Positions 8,144-18,325 of a DNA stretch of 64,000 nucleotides are shown here, piece after piece. The translations under genes were made by a program, and so were the position numbers. The notes beneath the pieces are model-generated. The model worked only from the letters and a program-made list of their open reading frames with translations, did not search any database and was not told the origin of the DNA. Origin of the DNA: Pseudomonas sp. CAN1 (GTDB taxonomy: Bacteria; Pseudomonadota; Gammaproteobacteria; Pseudomonadales; Pseudomonadaceae); assembly GCF_030462585.1 (NCBI RefSeq), contig NZ_JASMRU010000004.1:250570-314569 (forward strand), written 5' to 3'. Numbering within the stretch: position 1 is the stretch's first letter; each line of letters begins with the position of its first letter.

Positions 8144-9812
8144 CCGAGTCCTGGGTGCGCAGCGCGCGGTTGGCGCCGAACACCAGGTAGCGCGCCAGCT
8201 CCGCCAGCGGCAGCGGGCGGCTGATCCAGTAACCCTGCACCTGGTCGCAGCCGAACTGGCGCAGTTCGTCCTGCTGGGCGGCGGTCTCGACGCCTTCGGC
8301 GACCACTTCCAGGTTGAGGTTGTGCGCCAGGTTGATCATGGCGCGCACCAGTTGCAGGTTCTCCGGGCGCTCGTGCATGCCGCCGACGAAGCTCTTGTCG
8401 ATCTTCAGCAGGGTGATCGGCAGGCTGTTGAGGTGCACGAAGGAGGAGAAACCGGTGCCGAAATCGTCCAGCGAGAAGCGTACGCCCAGCCGGCCGAGGG
8501 CCTGCATGGTCTGCAGGACCTGGTCACTGCGGCGCATCACGGCGGTTTCGGTGAGTTCGAATTCCAGCCACTGGGCGTCGACGCCGCGCTCGCGGATCAG
8601 GCGCTCCAGGGTCGGCAGCAGCTGGCTGTCCTGGAACTGGCGGAACGACAGGTTCACTGCCATGTGCAGCGGCGGCAGGCCGCGCCCGCGCAGCCACTGC
8701 ATGTCGCGCAGGGCGCGGGAGATGACCCAGTAGCCCAGCGGCACGATCAGCCCGCTTTCCTCGGCCAGCGGCACGAAATCGCCCGGCGTCAGCAGGCCGC
8801 GCTCGGGATGGCGCCAGCGCACCAGCGCTTCGAGGCCGACGATCTGCCCGCTGTGCAGGTCCAGGCGTGGCTGGTAGTGCAGTTCCAGTTCGTCACGGCG
8901 CAGCGCCCGGCGCAGTTCACTTTCCAGGTCGGCGAGGCTGCGGGCGCCACGGTTGATGCGTTCGTCGAAGACGTGGAAGGTGCAGCCCTGGCGCGACTTG
9001 GCCTGTTGCATGGCGATGTGCGCATGCCACTGCAGCGGGTCGGCGGCCTCGCCGGCGCGGGCGTGGGCAACGCCCAGGCTGCAGCCCAGCAACAGGCTTT
9101 CGCCCTCTACCCAGTAGGGCTCGCCGAGGGCTTCGACGATGCGTTCGGCGATCTTCTCGACCCGCTCCGGGTCGCGGCGGGTGTCCAGCAGCAGGGCGAA
9201 CTCGTCGCTGCCCAGGCGGGCAATGTCGTCGCCGCTGTCCAGGTGCGCCTTCAGGCGCGCCACCACCTGCAGGATCAGGCGGTCGCCGGCCTGGTGGCCG
9301 AGGGCGTCGTTGACGTGGCGGAAGTTGTCCAGGTCCAGATGGCCTAGCGCCAGGCCGCGCCCTTCGCTCTCGCTGAGGCGGGCGGCGAGCAGGGTCTGGA
9401 AGCCCTGGCGGTTGGCGATGCCGGTCAGCGGGTCCTGTTCGGCCAAGCTCTGCAGGGTCTGCTGCAGCGAAGCGCGCTCACGCACATAACGCAGGGTGCG
9501 GCGCAGGACTTCGACACTGAGGGATTCGGCCACCAGGTAATCGGCGACGCCGACCGGCTCCTCCGCGGGCTCGCGCTCCAGCAGCAGGATCAGCGGCAGG
9601 TGGCACTGGTGGGAGGACGGCAACTTGCCGGGGGTGGCGAGCACCAGGCCGACCTGGTCCTCGTCGAACAGGCTGCTGGCAGCCTGCCAGGACGGGGCCG
9701 TGATCAGCGAATAGCCCTGCCCCAACGCGGCCAGATGCCCGCGCAGTAGCTGGGCCCACTGCGGCGCTTCCGCCAGCAGGAGCAGGCGCGTTGGTTCAAC
9801 CGACGCTGCCAA
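8136..9812 (-). CDS. Cyclic-di-GMP phosphodiesterase with degenerate receiver, GGDEF and EAL domains (ProE-like)
   Basis: 558 residues in three parts: an N-terminal region of receiver-like length without a recognisable phospho-acceptor Asp pocket (1-115), a GGDEF domain whose active-site loop reads GSDEF (LARLGSDEFALLL), and an EAL domain with intact catalytic features (EALVRWRHPERG, FELTE, DDFGTGFSS, KIDKSFV, AEGVET). The gene is in the position of PA5295, which in P. aeruginosa is ProE, an active c-di-GMP phosphodiesterase affecting exopolysaccharide. I expect phosphodiesterase activity; whether the GSDEF loop binds GTP or makes c-di-GMP is open. Convergent with and overlapping the MATE gene by 8 bases. 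Confidence 0.88.
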   Translation of the reverse strand: MAASVEPTRLLLLAEAPQWAQLLRGHLAALGQGYSLITAPSWQAASSLFDEDQVGLVLATPGKLPSSHQCHLPLILLLEREPAEEPVGVADYLVAESLSVEVLRRTLRYVRERASLQQTLQSLAEQDPLTGIANRQGFQTLLAARLSESEGRGLALGHLDLDNFRHVNDALGHQAGDRLILQVVARLKAHLDSGDDIARLGSDEFALLLDTRRDPERVEKIAERIVEALGEPYWVEGESLLLGCSLGVAHARAGEAADPLQWHAHIAMQQAKSRQGCTFHVFDERINRGARSLADLESELRRALRRDELELHYQPRLDLHSGQIVGLEALVRWRHPERGLLTPGDFVPLAEESGLIVPLGYWVISRALRDMQWLRGRGLPPLHMAVNLSFRQFQDSQLLPTLERLIRERGVDAQWLEFELTETAVMRRSDQVLQTMQALGRLGVRFSLDDFGTGFSSFVHLNSLPITLLKIDKSFVGGMHERPENLQLVRAMINLAHNLNLEVVAEGVETAAQQDELRQFGCDQVQGYWISRPLPLAELARYLVFGANRALRTQDSVS

Positions 9813-10103
9813 GCGACCCCCATGTCTCTAGAAAGGGGAGAAATTCCAGGCACCTTCCCTGCGCCCGCCTCTCCCAGTTTTGAAGCCACGCCCTCCAGGC
9901 TCCCCCGGATGTAGACGAAACTTCAGAGAAACTCTTAAGAGTTTTCTTCAAGTATTGCTGTCACAAGCCTAATACATGTACAGATTTATCCAAAACACAT
10001 AAGTACGATCGTGTCACAGATCGCCGCTATTCCGAGCGGCACCCCGACGCCCGGCACGGCCTGCTAGAATACGCGCCCGCTTCACTACAGACCCCCGCCC
10101 TTC

Positions 10104-12113
10104 ATGTCCCGACTCAATCCCCGGCAGCAAGAGGCCGTGAACTACGTCGGCGGCCCGCTCCTGGTGCTGGCCGGCGCCGGCTCCGGCAAGACCAGCGTGA
10201 TCACCCGCAAGATCGCCTACCTGGTGCAGCAGTGCGGCATCCGCGCCCAGTACATCGTCGCCGTGACCTTCACCAACAAGGCCGCCCGCGAGATGAAGGA
10301 GCGCGTCAGCACCCTGCTGCGCCCCGGCGAAGGCAAGGGCCTGACCGTCTCGACCTTCCACAACCTGGGCCTGAACATCATCCGCAAGGAACACGCGGCC
10401 CTGGGCTACAAGCCCGGCTTCTCGATCTTCGACGAGAGCGATGTGAAGGCGCTGATGACCGACATCATGCAGAAGGAGTATTCCGGCGATGACGGCCTGG
10501 ACGAGATCAAGGGCCTGATCGGCAGCTGGAAGAACGACCTGATCCTTCCGGAAGAGGCGCTGGAAAAGGCGCGCAATCCCAAGGAACAGACCGCCGCGAT
10601 GGTCTACCTGCACTACCAGCGCACGCTCAAGGCGTACAACGCGGTGGACTTCGACGACCTCATCCTGCAGCCGGTGAAGCTGTTCCAGGAGCACCCGGAG
10701 ATCCTCGACAAGTGGCGCAACCGCGTGCGCTACATGCTGGTGGACGAATACCAGGACACCAACGCCAGCCAGTACCTGCTGGTGAAGATGCTGGTGCAGC
10801 AGCGCGCGCACTTCACCGTGGTGGGCGATGACGACCAGTCGATCTACGCCTGGCGCGGCGCGCGCCCGGAAAACCTGATGCAGCTGAAGGACGATTTCCC
10901 GTCGCTGAAGGTGGTCATGCTGGAGCAGAACTACCGCTCCACCAGCCGCATCCTCAAATGCGCCAACATCCTCATCGCCAACAACCCCCACGTGTTCGAG
11001 AAGCAGCTGTGGAGCGAGATGGGCGAAGGCGACCCGATCCGGGTGATCCGTTGCCGCAACGAGGAGTCCGAGGCCGAGCGGGTGGCGATGGAAATCCTCA
11101 CCATCCACCTGAAGACGCAGCGGCCCTACAGCGAATTCGCCATCCTCTACCGGGGCAACTATCAGGCGAAGCTGATCGAGCTGAAGCTTCAGCACCACCA
11201 GATTCCCTATCACCTGTCAGGCGGCACCAGCTTCTTCGGACGCCAGGAAGTGAAGGACCTGATGTCCTACTTCCGCCTGCTGGTAAACCCGGACGATGAC
11301 AACGCCTTCCTCCGGGTGATCAACGTGCCGCGCCGCGAGATCGGCTCCACCACCCTGGAGAAGCTCGGCAACTACGCCACCGAGCGCGGCTGCTCGATGT
11401 TCAACGCCTCCGGCGAGCTGGGCCTGTCCGAGCACCTGGACGCCCGCTACATCGAGCGCCTGCAGCGCTTCAAGCGCTTCATCGACAAGGTCCGCGAGCA
11501 GTGCGCCGGCAGCGACCCGATCGGCGCGCTGCGCAGCATGGTGATGGACATCGACTACGAGAACTGGCTGCGGCAGAACGCTTCCAGCGACAAGATCGCC
11601 GATTTCCGCATGGGCAACGTCTGGTTCCTCATCGAAGCGCTGAAGAACACCCTGGAGCGCGACGAAGAAGGCGACATGACCATCGAGCAGGCCATCGCCA
11701 AGCTGGTGCTGCGCGACATGCTGGAACGCCAGCAGGAAGAGGAAGAAGGCGCCGATGGCGTGCAGATGATGACCCTGCATGCGTCCAAGGGACTGGAATT
11801 CCCCTACGTGTTCATTCTCGGCGTGGAAGAAGAAATCCTCCCGCACCGCTCCAGCATCGAGGCCGACACCATCGAGGAAGAGCGGCGCCTGGCCTACGTC
11901 GGCATCACCCGGGCGAAGAAGAACCTGGCCATGACCTACGCCGCCAAACGCAAGCAATACGGCGAGATCATCGACTGCTCGCCCAGCCGCTTCCTCGACG
12001 AACTGCCGCCCGAGGACCTGGTCTGGGAAGGCCAGGAAGACGCGCCGCAGGAGGTCAAGGTGGCCAACGGCAACTCGGCGCTGGCGGATATCCGGGCGAT
12101 GCTCAAGCGCTGA
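10104..12113 (+). CDS. rep: ATP-dependent DNA helicase Rep (superfamily 1A)
   Basis: The 669-residue protein matches Rep over its length: Walker A AGAGSGKTS at residues 23-31, TFTNKAAREMKER (motif Ia), DEYQDTN (motif II), GDDDQSIYAWRGA (motif III), EQNYRST (motif IV), TLHASKGLEF (motif V) and YVGITRAK (motif VI). Rep is a 3'-5' helicase that clears proteins ahead of replication forks and helps restart. A TAGAAT -10-like hexamer at 10065-10070 sits a short distance upstream, without a good -35. Length is normal for Rep. Confidence 0.96.
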   Translation: MSRLNPRQQEAVNYVGGPLLVLAGAGSGKTSVITRKIAYLVQQCGIRAQYIVAVTFTNKAAREMKERVSTLLRPGEGKGLTVSTFHNLGLNIIRKEHAALGYKPGFSIFDESDVKALMTDIMQKEYSGDDGLDEIKGLIGSWKNDLILPEEALEKARNPKEQTAAMVYLHYQRTLKAYNAVDFDDLILQPVKLFQEHPEILDKWRNRVRYMLVDEYQDTNASQYLLVKMLVQQRAHFTVVGDDDQSIYAWRGARPENLMQLKDDFPSLKVVMLEQNYRSTSRILKCANILIANNPHVFEKQLWSEMGEGDPIRVIRCRNEESEAERVAMEILTIHLKTQRPYSEFAILYRGNYQAKLIELKLQHHQIPYHLSGGTSFFGRQEVKDLMSYFRLLVNPDDDNAFLRVINVPRREIGSTTLEKLGNYATERGCSMFNASGELGLSEHLDARYIERLQRFKRFIDKVREQCAGSDPIGALRSMVMDIDYENWLRQNASSDKIADFRMGNVWFLIEALKNTLERDEEGDMTIEQAIAKLVLRDMLERQQEEEEGADGVQMMTLHASKGLEFPYVFILGVEEEILPHRSSIEADTIEEERRLAYVGITRAKKNLAMTYAAKRKQYGEIIDCSPSRFLDELPPEDLVWEGQEDAPQEVKVANGNSALADIRAMLKR

Positions 12114-12149
12114 CCCTGGTCTCGCCTTACGCCAATGGTGGGCTGAAGC

Positions 12150-12230
12150 GTAGGAGCGGACTCCGTCCGCGATCGCCATCCAGCGGGCACCGGCCTATCG
12201 GCCGGATCGCGGATGAATCCGCTCCTACGC
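12150..12230. repeat. REPIN between rep and xpt
   Basis: Unit GTAGGAGCGGACTCCGTCCG at 12150 and its inverted partner ending GAATCCGCTCCTACGC at 12205-12230. The same family as the REP units at 656, 2427 and 13178. Confidence 0.85.
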
Positions 12231-12330
12231 AGGCGAAGCCCCTCACCTGACTGTGCGCCCCGCTCCGCAAGCAGAAGAGCGGACCGTTCGGTGCAGGATG
12301 ACACCACAGCGTCAGCCGATTCGGACGGCT

Positions 12331-12351
12331 CCCTCTCCCTCCGGGAGAGGG
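12331..12351. repeat. Intergenic hairpin repeat CCCTCTCCC-N3-GGGAGAGGG
   Basis: A perfect 9-bp inverted repeat with a 3-base loop, followed by CTGGGGTGAGGG. A second copy of the motif with the same trailing G-rich string occurs at 13380-13401. This is a dispersed intergenic repeat type; no T-run follows, so a terminator role is doubtful. Confidence 0.7.
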
Positions 12352-12367
12352 CTGGGGTGAGGGCTAA

Positions 12368-13105
<738 letters not shown>

Positions 13106-13120
13106 TCCCACGCGCTCCAC

Positions 13121-13155
13121 AAAAAAGGCGGGCACCGACAGGGCCCGCCTTTTTT
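13121..13155 (+). terminator. Rho-independent terminator of xpt
   Basis: Stem AAGGCGGGC / GCCCGCCTT around an 8-9-base loop, with an A-run before and a T-run after it, 15 bases behind the xpt stop. Confidence 0.9.
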
Positions 13156-13177
13156 CATGCCCGCCCGGAGCGCTCTT

Positions 13178-13257
13178 GTAGGAGCGGATCTTATCCGCGA
13201 TCCGCCGGCAGGCGGCCGTTCAGCGGGGCAGGTTCGCGGACAAGGTGCACTCCTACC
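13178..13257. repeat. REPIN downstream of xpt
   Basis: Unit GTAGGAGCGGATCTTATCCG at 13178 and an inverted, slightly diverged partner at 13233-13257 (GGACAAGGTGCACTCCTACC). It lies in the 346-bp gap between xpt and the CoA-transferase stop, together with the hairpin repeat at 13380; no gene is visible there. Confidence 0.85.
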
Positions 13258-13379
13258 TGGATAATCCTGTGCCGGCCTCAGCCCCCTCCCCCGCCCTGGC
13301 TGCGCGCCCTGCTCCGAAGGGAGGGGGAGCCGCTCGGTATGGCCGGGAGGCACGGAGTTCCGCTTGATGCCGTACAGTC

Positions 13380-13401
13380 CCCTCTCCCTTCAGGGAGAGG
13401 G
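13380..13401. repeat. Intergenic hairpin repeat, second copy
   Basis: CCCTCTCCCT and AGGGAGAGGG form a 10-bp inverted repeat with a 2-base loop, followed by a GTTAGGGAGAGGG direct echo. It matches the hairpin at 12331-12351. Confidence 0.7.
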
Positions 13402-13451
13402 TTAGGGAGAGGGAAACCCCGGCAAGGATTTTCAGAAGAGGCCAGTTGCCC

Positions 13452-15353
13452 CTACGACGACTGCTCGGCGCTGGCTTTCAGGCCGGCCAGCACCAGGCGC
13501 TGGTAAAGCTCCTCGCGAAGCCCGTCAGGCTTGGCCAAACCCATGCGTTCCAGATGCGCGGGGTACGCCTCCGGCTCCGGTGCATCCAGGGTCGCCTTGC
13601 CCAGCTTGAGTATCTCGCTCAAGCGCAGCTTGCTCTTCAGCCAGCCCAGCGCCCGCAGCAGGTCGCGCTCGTGCTCGGTGAAGTCGCAGCCCAGCGGGAA
13701 TTCCGGCAACAGCTGGCGCAGCCCCTGAGTCGCTTCGCGCAGGCGCTCCGGCGTGTTGTGGCGGTAACGCTCGTCCAGTTCGAAATCCCTCGGCAGCTTG
13801 CCGGCCTCCCGGGCCTGAGCGATCAGTTCGTCCTGGAAGCGCGAGTCGGCGATGGCCAGCAGTGCGGCGATCACCTCGGCGTCGTTGCGGCCGCGCAGGT
13901 CGGCGACTCCGTACTCGGTCACCACCATGTCGCGCAGGTGCCGGGGAATGGTGGTGTGGCCGTAGCTCCAGACGATGTTGGAACTCAGCTCGCCCTCGGA
14001 TTCGCGCCAGCTGCGCAGCATGATGATCGAGCGCCCGCCCTCCAGCTCATGGGCCTGGGCAACGAAGTTGTACTGCCCGCCGACACCACTGAGCACCCGC
14101 CCATCTTCCAACTGGTCGGCCACGCCGGCGCCCAGCAGGGTGACGGTGAAGGCGCTGTTGAGGAAGCGCGCGTCGCGGCGCTGCGCGCGCTTGAGCTCCT
14201 CGTCGCGGTAGAGGTTGTTGACGAAGCCGATGCCGGTCATGCCAATCCCGGCCAGCTCCTCGCGCGGCATCTCGCGCAGGCGCCGGTAGAAGGCCTGCGG
14301 GCCGAGGAAGAAGCCGCCATGCAGCCAGACGCCCGGCTCGGTAGGCGACGACCCCGGACGCGCCGCAACGCGCCGGTTCAGCACGCCCGCCTCGGCCAGC
14401 GCCAGCAGGCCGGGAACGAACATCTCGCTGCAGCCATAGAGGCCCTGCTCGAACGTACCCAGACCGCCATCGCGCTCGATCAGCCCGGCGTGGCGGGTGG
14501 CGGAGTCGAGGCTGTCGAGCAGCGCACGGTAACCGGCGTTGTCGCGCTGGCGGGTGAGCAGCGCCGAAGTCAGCGCGTCGCCCATGGAGCCGATGCCGAC
14601 CTGCAGGGTGCCGCCGTCGCGCACCAGGGCGCTGGCGTGCAGGCCGATGCAGTGATCCTGCAGGCCCACCGGCAGGTTGGGCGTAGAGAACAGCGTGCTG
14701 CTATCGCCCGGTGCGTCCACCAGCAGGTCGAAGAAGTCCTCGTCCACCTCGGCGTCGCCGGGCATGTAGGGCAACTGGTCGTGGACCACGCCGATGGTGA
14801 CGATGGTTTCCCCCGCCGCGCGGCGGCGCTGCAGCATCGGCAGCAGGTCGAGGGTGATGTCCGGGTTGCAGGCCAGGCTGAGCTTGCCCGGCCGCGCCGG
14901 GTCGCGCGCCACCAACTGGGCAACGGCATTGACGCCCTTGGCGTTGATATCGCGCGCCACGTGGCTGTAGTTGCAGCTGATGTAGTTCTGTTGCGCCGGG
15001 GCGCTGTCCAGCAGGCTGCCGGGCTGCAGGTAGAACTCTTCGACGCGGATGTTCTCCGGCAGGCTGCCGCTGCGCAGGTCGTGCAGGTAGTCCAGCTCGG
15101 GATAGTCGCCGTAGATGCGCTCGACGAAGGGTTCGAGGAAGCGCCGCTGCAGCTCGCCGCCAGCCTGCGGGCGGCCCAGCGACAGCGCGGTGTAAAGGGT
15201 CAGCTGGCGGCGCGGGTTCTCGCGGATGTGCCGGTACAGCGCGTTGGCCAGCTGGTTGGGCTTGCCCAGCCCCAGCGGCAGGCCGAGACGGATGTGTCCA
15301 TCCAGGCGTTGCAGCAGTTCTTCGACGGCGGTTTCTATCGAGCAGGATTGCAC
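13452..15353 (-). CDS. Acetyl-CoA hydrolase/transferase family protein
   Basis: About 633 residues from GTG 15353 (protein start QSCSIETAVEELLQRL after the initiator). The central and C-terminal parts carry class-I CoA-transferase features: IGSMGDALTSALL, GIGMTGIGFVNNLY, and GVGGQYNFVAQA near the middle of the second half. The family moves CoA between carboxylates such as acetate and succinate or hydrolyses acyl-CoA; the substrate here is unknown. GTG 15353 is preferred because GGGAAG lies just upstream and because the longer frame to 15449 would begin inside the terminator hairpin of cycB and has no family resemblance. It is longer than the ~500-residue Cat1-type enzymes because of an extra N-terminal portion typical of the pseudomonad subfamily. 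Confidence 0.8.
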   Translation of the reverse strand: MQSCSIETAVEELLQRLDGHIRLGLPLGLGKPNQLANALYRHIRENPRRQLTLYTALSLGRPQAGGELQRRFLEPFVERIYGDYPELDYLHDLRSGSLPENIRVEEFYLQPGSLLDSAPAQQNYISCNYSHVARDINAKGVNAVAQLVARDPARPGKLSLACNPDITLDLLPMLQRRRAAGETIVTIGVVHDQLPYMPGDAEVDEDFFDLLVDAPGDSSTLFSTPNLPVGLQDHCIGLHASALVRDGGTLQVGIGSMGDALTSALLTRQRDNAGYRALLDSLDSATRHAGLIERDGGLGTFEQGLYGCSEMFVPGLLALAEAGVLNRRVAARPGSSPTEPGVWLHGGFFLGPQAFYRRLREMPREELAGIGMTGIGFVNNLYRDEELKRAQRRDARFLNSAFTVTLLGAGVADQLEDGRVLSGVGGQYNFVAQAHELEGGRSIIMLRSWRESEGELSSNIVWSYGHTTIPRHLRDMVVTEYGVADLRGRNDAEVIAALLAIADSRFQDELIAQAREAGKLPRDFELDERYRHNTPERLREATQGLRQLLPEFPLGCDFTEHERDLLRALGWLKSKLRLSEILKLGKATLDAPEPEAYPAHLERMGLAKPDGLREELYQRLVLAGLKASAEQSS

Positions 15354-15450
15354 CTGGCTTCCCTCCTGGTTCGCTTCAACGACAGGAGTTTGGACCGGCT
15401 TTACGCAAAAGTTGCTCCCGCGACTCACGCGGTGACAAATCGCGGGCATG

Positions 15451-15476
15451 AAAAAGCCGCCCTCGGGCGGCTTTTT
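15451..15476 (-). terminator. Rho-independent terminator after cycB
   Basis: AAAAAGCCGCCC / GGGCGGCTTTTT hairpin with flanking A and T runs, 17 bases behind the cytochrome gene stop. The symmetric run makes it potentially bidirectional. Confidence 0.88.
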
Positions 15477-15492
15477 CGCACAGGTTCGGCGC

Positions 15493-15921
15493 TTACAGGC
15501 CGGACATGTGGTGAATCGCAGCTTTCAGCTCGTCATCGGAGCAATCAGCGCAGGTGCCTTTGGGCGGCATGGCGTTGATACCCGAGATGGCCTTGGCCAG
15601 CAGGCCGTCGAGACCGCCCTGCTCTTTCGCGCGCTTGCCCCAGTCAGCCTTGTCGCCAACCTTCGGCGCGCCCAGCAGGCCGCTGCCGTGGCAGTTGGTG
15701 CAGACCTTGCCGACAATCTCTTCGCCCGAACGCGGCGCACCGCCACCACCGGCAGAAGCGACGGCGCCAACACCTTCGCATTCCTTGCCTTGGACGCAGA
15801 CTTTGCCGACAGGTTCGAGACGCTTGGCAATGGCATCATCGTTGGTCGCGGCCTGAACGCTCACTGCCCAAAGGGCCAGTACGGCAGCTTGGGCTGCCAG
15901 GATTTTTCTAATCAGGTTCAC
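15493..15921 (-). CDS. cycB: Cytochrome c5 (periplasmic monohaem c-type cytochrome)
   Basis: From GTG 15921 the product is 142 residues: a signal peptide (NLIRKILAAQAAVLALWAVSVQA, quoted in part by its ends) followed by a mature chain with haem motif CTNCH and the sixth-ligand segment INAMPPKGTC; two further cysteines (CADC) are typical of cytochrome c5. It carries electrons in the periplasm, probably toward terminal oxidases. GTG 15921 starts the signal peptide directly; the longer frame to 16014 adds an implausible arginine-rich leader. Position and length agree with PA5300. Confidence 0.88.
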   Translation of the reverse strand: MNLIRKILAAQAAVLALWAVSVQAATNDDAIAKRLEPVGKVCVQGKECEGVGAVASAGGGGAPRSGEEIVGKVCTNCHGSGLLGAPKVGDKADWGKRAKEQGGLDGLLAKAISGINAMPPKGTCADCSDDELKAAIHHMSGL

Positions 15922-16099
15922 CCTTTCACCCTCATCGTGGCTTATCACGCCCGGTCGCGGTATGGATGCAGTCACAGTCTCGGGCCGCGCGAGCGGGCGC
16001 AAGTATAACGGCAAAGGCGGCGAGCTCGAAACAATTGCACCGCCTGTCCGGGCTTTGCGGCATTAGGTCGCAGCTGATCTGGCCGGTCCTACCGGCTGT

Positions 16100-16648
16100 T
16101 CAAAAATTTGCCGGTGTGGTCGCGCTGATCAGCCGTGCCGGGGCTTCGAACGGATTGCGGAAGCGGTGCGGCTTGGTGCTGTCGAAATAGTAGCTGTCGC
16201 CGGATTCGAGGACGAAGGTTTCGTCGCCGACAGTCAGTTCCAGGCGGCCTTCGACCAGTACGCCGGTCTCTTCGCCTTCGTGGGCGTACATGTCGTCGCC
16301 GGTATCGGAGCCCGGCGGATAGGTCTCGTCGAGCAGGGTGATGGCGCGACTGGGGTAGTCCTTGCCGATCAGCTTCATGATGATCGAGCCGCTGGACAGG
16401 TCGCTGAGTTCGTCTGCCTTGTACACCACCGGAGTGTTGCTGCTCTGCTCAAGATCGAGGGAGAAGAACTCGACCAGGGACATCGGAATACCACCCAGCA
16501 CTTTCTTCAGCGAGCTGATGGAGGGGCTTACGCTGTTCTTCTCGATCATCGAGATTGTGCTGTTGGTCACACCCGCCCGTTTGGCGAGTTCGCGCTGGGA
16601 CAAACCTTTGAGCTTACGGATGGCTTGCAGACGAGCACCGACGTCCAA
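16100..16648 (-). CDS. HTH-XRE / cupin transcriptional regulator (PuuR-like)
   Basis: 182 residues: an N-terminal Cro/C1 HTH (GLSQRELAKRAGVTNSTISM, residues about 16-35) and a C-terminal cupin (GRLELTVGDETFVLESGDSY, ending near the C-terminus). Such regulators control amine and amino-acid catabolism. TTG at 16648 is chosen because AAGGAGG lies 8-9 bases upstream and the HTH domain begins right after; the frame upstream to 16792 lacks resemblance. It is adjacent to the D-alanine catabolic genes and occupies the position of PA5301, which has been linked to polyamine gene control. Confidence 0.85.
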   Translation of the reverse strand: MDVGARLQAIRKLKGLSQRELAKRAGVTNSTISMIEKNSVSPSISSLKKVLGGIPMSLVEFFSLDLEQSSNTPVVYKADELSDLSSGSIIMKLIGKDYPSRAITLLDETYPPGSDTGDDMYAHEGEETGVLVEGRLELTVGDETFVLESGDSYYFDSTKPHRFRNPFEAPARLISATTPANF

Positions 16649-16808
16649 GGGTGGGGTCCTCCTTATTCTTGTGATCAGGCAGGCTCTGAAAGGCAGAACC
16701 CGCAACGGCTTGTGCCGAGCGGGTTCCAAGTGCCACGTATCATGGCAACACCGTTCAGTATTTACAACAGATCGCCTGTCGATCCTGCGCAAACTTTACG
16801 GGCGGTAC

Positions 16809-17888
16809 TCACTCGCCGGAGTAGACCCGCGGCACCCGCTTGAGGTTGCAGAACAGCTGATAAGGAATGCTGCCACACAGCGCGGCGAGCTGGCTGGCGG
16901 GCACGTTCGGCCCCCAGAGTTCGACGCGGCTGCCCAGGCCTGCGCTCGGCAGGTCGGTCAGGTCCACGGTGAGCATGTCCATGGACACGCGACCGATGAT
17001 GCGGCTGGGCTTGCCGTCGATGAACACCGGCGTGCCGTCCGGCGCGTGGCGCGGATAGCCGTCGGCGTAACCCATGGCGACCACGCCGACGCGTACCGGA
17101 CGGTCAGCGATGAAGCGCGCGCCATAGCCCACCGGCTCGCCGGCCGGCAGTTCGCGGATGCTGATCACCTGGGATTCCAGGGTCATCACCGGGCGCAGCT
17201 GGTCAGCCAGCGGGTGCGCCTGTTCGAAGGGGGTGGCGCCGTAGAGCATGATGCCGGGACGCACCCAGTCGCTGGGCACGTCGGACCAGCCGAGGATGCC
17301 GGGGGAGTTGCGCAGGCTGATTTCGTGGCCCTGGCCTGCGGCTTCGCGCACGGCCTGGAAGGCGGCGACCTGCTCCTCGGTGCGCGAGCAATCCAGTTCG
17401 TCGGCGCGGGAGAAGTGGCTCATCAGCACGACCTTGGCCACGTGGGGCAGCGCCTTCAGGCGCGCCAGCGCGGCGGCGTAGTCCTGCGGGAAGAAGCCGA
17501 CACGGTGCATGCCCGAGTCCATCTTCAGCCAGACGGTCAGCGGCTTGCTCGGGCGCGCGCGCTCGATGGCCTCCAGTTGCCAGGCCGAGTGCACCACGCA
17601 CCAGAAGTCGTGGGCGTCGATCAGTTCCAGCTCGCTGGCCTCGAAGAAGCCTTCGAGCAGCAGGATCGGCGCGCGGATGCCGGCTTCGCGCAGTTCCAGC
17701 GCTTCCTCGATGCAGGCCACGGCGAAGCCGTCGGCTTCACCTTCCAGTGCCCGCGCGCAGACCACCGCACCATGGCCGTAGGCATCGGCCTTGACCACCG
17801 CCAGCGCTCGGGCGCCGGTCACTTCACGGGCCAGGCGGTAGTTGTGGCGCAGGGCGACGAGGTCGATCAGGGCACGGGCGGGACGCAT
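16809..17888 (-). CDS. dadX: Catabolic alanine racemase (PLP enzyme)
   Basis: 359 residues of the fold-III alanine racemase family. The PLP lysine is Lys33 in [11 protein letters not shown], and the catalytic tyrosine is in [12 protein letters not shown]. It converts L-alanine to D-alanine, which DadA then oxidises. It lies downstream of a RidA-like gene and dadA on the same strand, the dad cluster order of Pseudomonas; a terminator-like hairpin (17933-17957) separates it from them. Confidence 0.94.
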   Translation of the reverse strand: MRPARALIDLVALRHNYRLAREVTGARALAVVKADAYGHGAVVCARALEGEADGFAVACIEEALELREAGIRAPILLLEGFFEASELELIDAHDFWCVVHSAWQLEAIERARPSKPLTVWLKMDSGMHRVGFFPQDYAAALARLKALPHVAKVVLMSHFSRADELDCSRTEEQVAAFQAVREAAGQGHEISLRNSPGILGWSDVPSDWVRPGIMLYGATPFEQAHPLADQLRPVMTLESQVISIRELPAGEPVGYGARFIADRPVRVGVVAMGYADGYPRHAPDGTPVFIDGKPSRIIGRVSMDMLTVDLTDLPSAGLGSRVELWGPNVPASQLAALCGSIPYQLFCNLKRVPRVYSGE

Positions 17889-17932
17889 GGCGAGGCTCTC
17901 TTATGGTCTGTGTGGAACAATAACGACGGACG

Positions 17933-17957
17933 AAAAAAACCCGGCGCTCAGGCCGGG
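17933..17957 (-). terminator. Terminator-like hairpin between the RidA-like gene and dadX
   Basis: On the minus strand GGCCCGGC-CTGAG-CGCCGGG is followed by seven T residues. It lies inside what is usually one dad transcription unit, so it may reduce readthrough into dadX. Confidence 0.75.
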
Positions 17958-17971
17958 CCACGCAAAAACGA

Positions 17972-18325
17972 TCAGGGCAGTGCGGCGACGATGGAGACCT
18001 CGACGAGGATCTCCGGGTAGCACAGCGCCGCCTGGACGGTGGCGCGCGCCGGGGCGCAGCCCTGCGGGACCCACTGGTCCCAGACGCCGTTCATGCCGGC
18101 AAAGTCGGCGGCGACGTCCTTCAGGTAGATGGTTGCCGAGAGCACCCGCGACTTGTCGGTGCCGGCTTCTTCGAGCAGGCGCTCGACGCTGGCGAGGACT
18201 TCGCGGGTCTGTTGTTCGACGCCAGCGCTGAGGTCATCGGCCACCTGGCCGGCGAGGTACACCGTGCCGTTGTGGACGACGACCTGGCTCATGCGCTGGT
18301 TAGTGTGCAGGCGCAGGATGGCCAT
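17972..18325 (-). CDS. RidA family protein of the dad cluster
   Basis: 117 residues with the YjgF/RidA fold signatures ([29 protein letters not shown], and [17 protein letters not shown] with the substrate-binding Arg). RidA-type proteins hydrolyse reactive imine/enamine intermediates; next to dadA, which produces 2-iminopropionate, it probably speeds release of pyruvate and ammonia. Its first 26 bases overlap the end of dadA, indicating translational coupling. A second, canonical ridA is at 57795-58175. Confidence 0.88.
   Translation of the reverse strand: MAILRLHTNQRMSQVVVHNGTVYLAGQVADDLSAGVEQQTREVLASVERLLEEAGTDKSRVLSATIYLKDVAADFAGMNGVWDQWVPQGCAPARATVQAALCYPEILVEVSIVAALP

Noticed and set aside
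13446-15578. A 710-codon plus-strand frame opposite the CoA-transferase gene
   Set aside because: It is the antisense shadow of a GC-rich gene with no family resemblance and low-complexity His/Gln/Ala content; the minus-strand protein is clearly homologous to CoA transferases.
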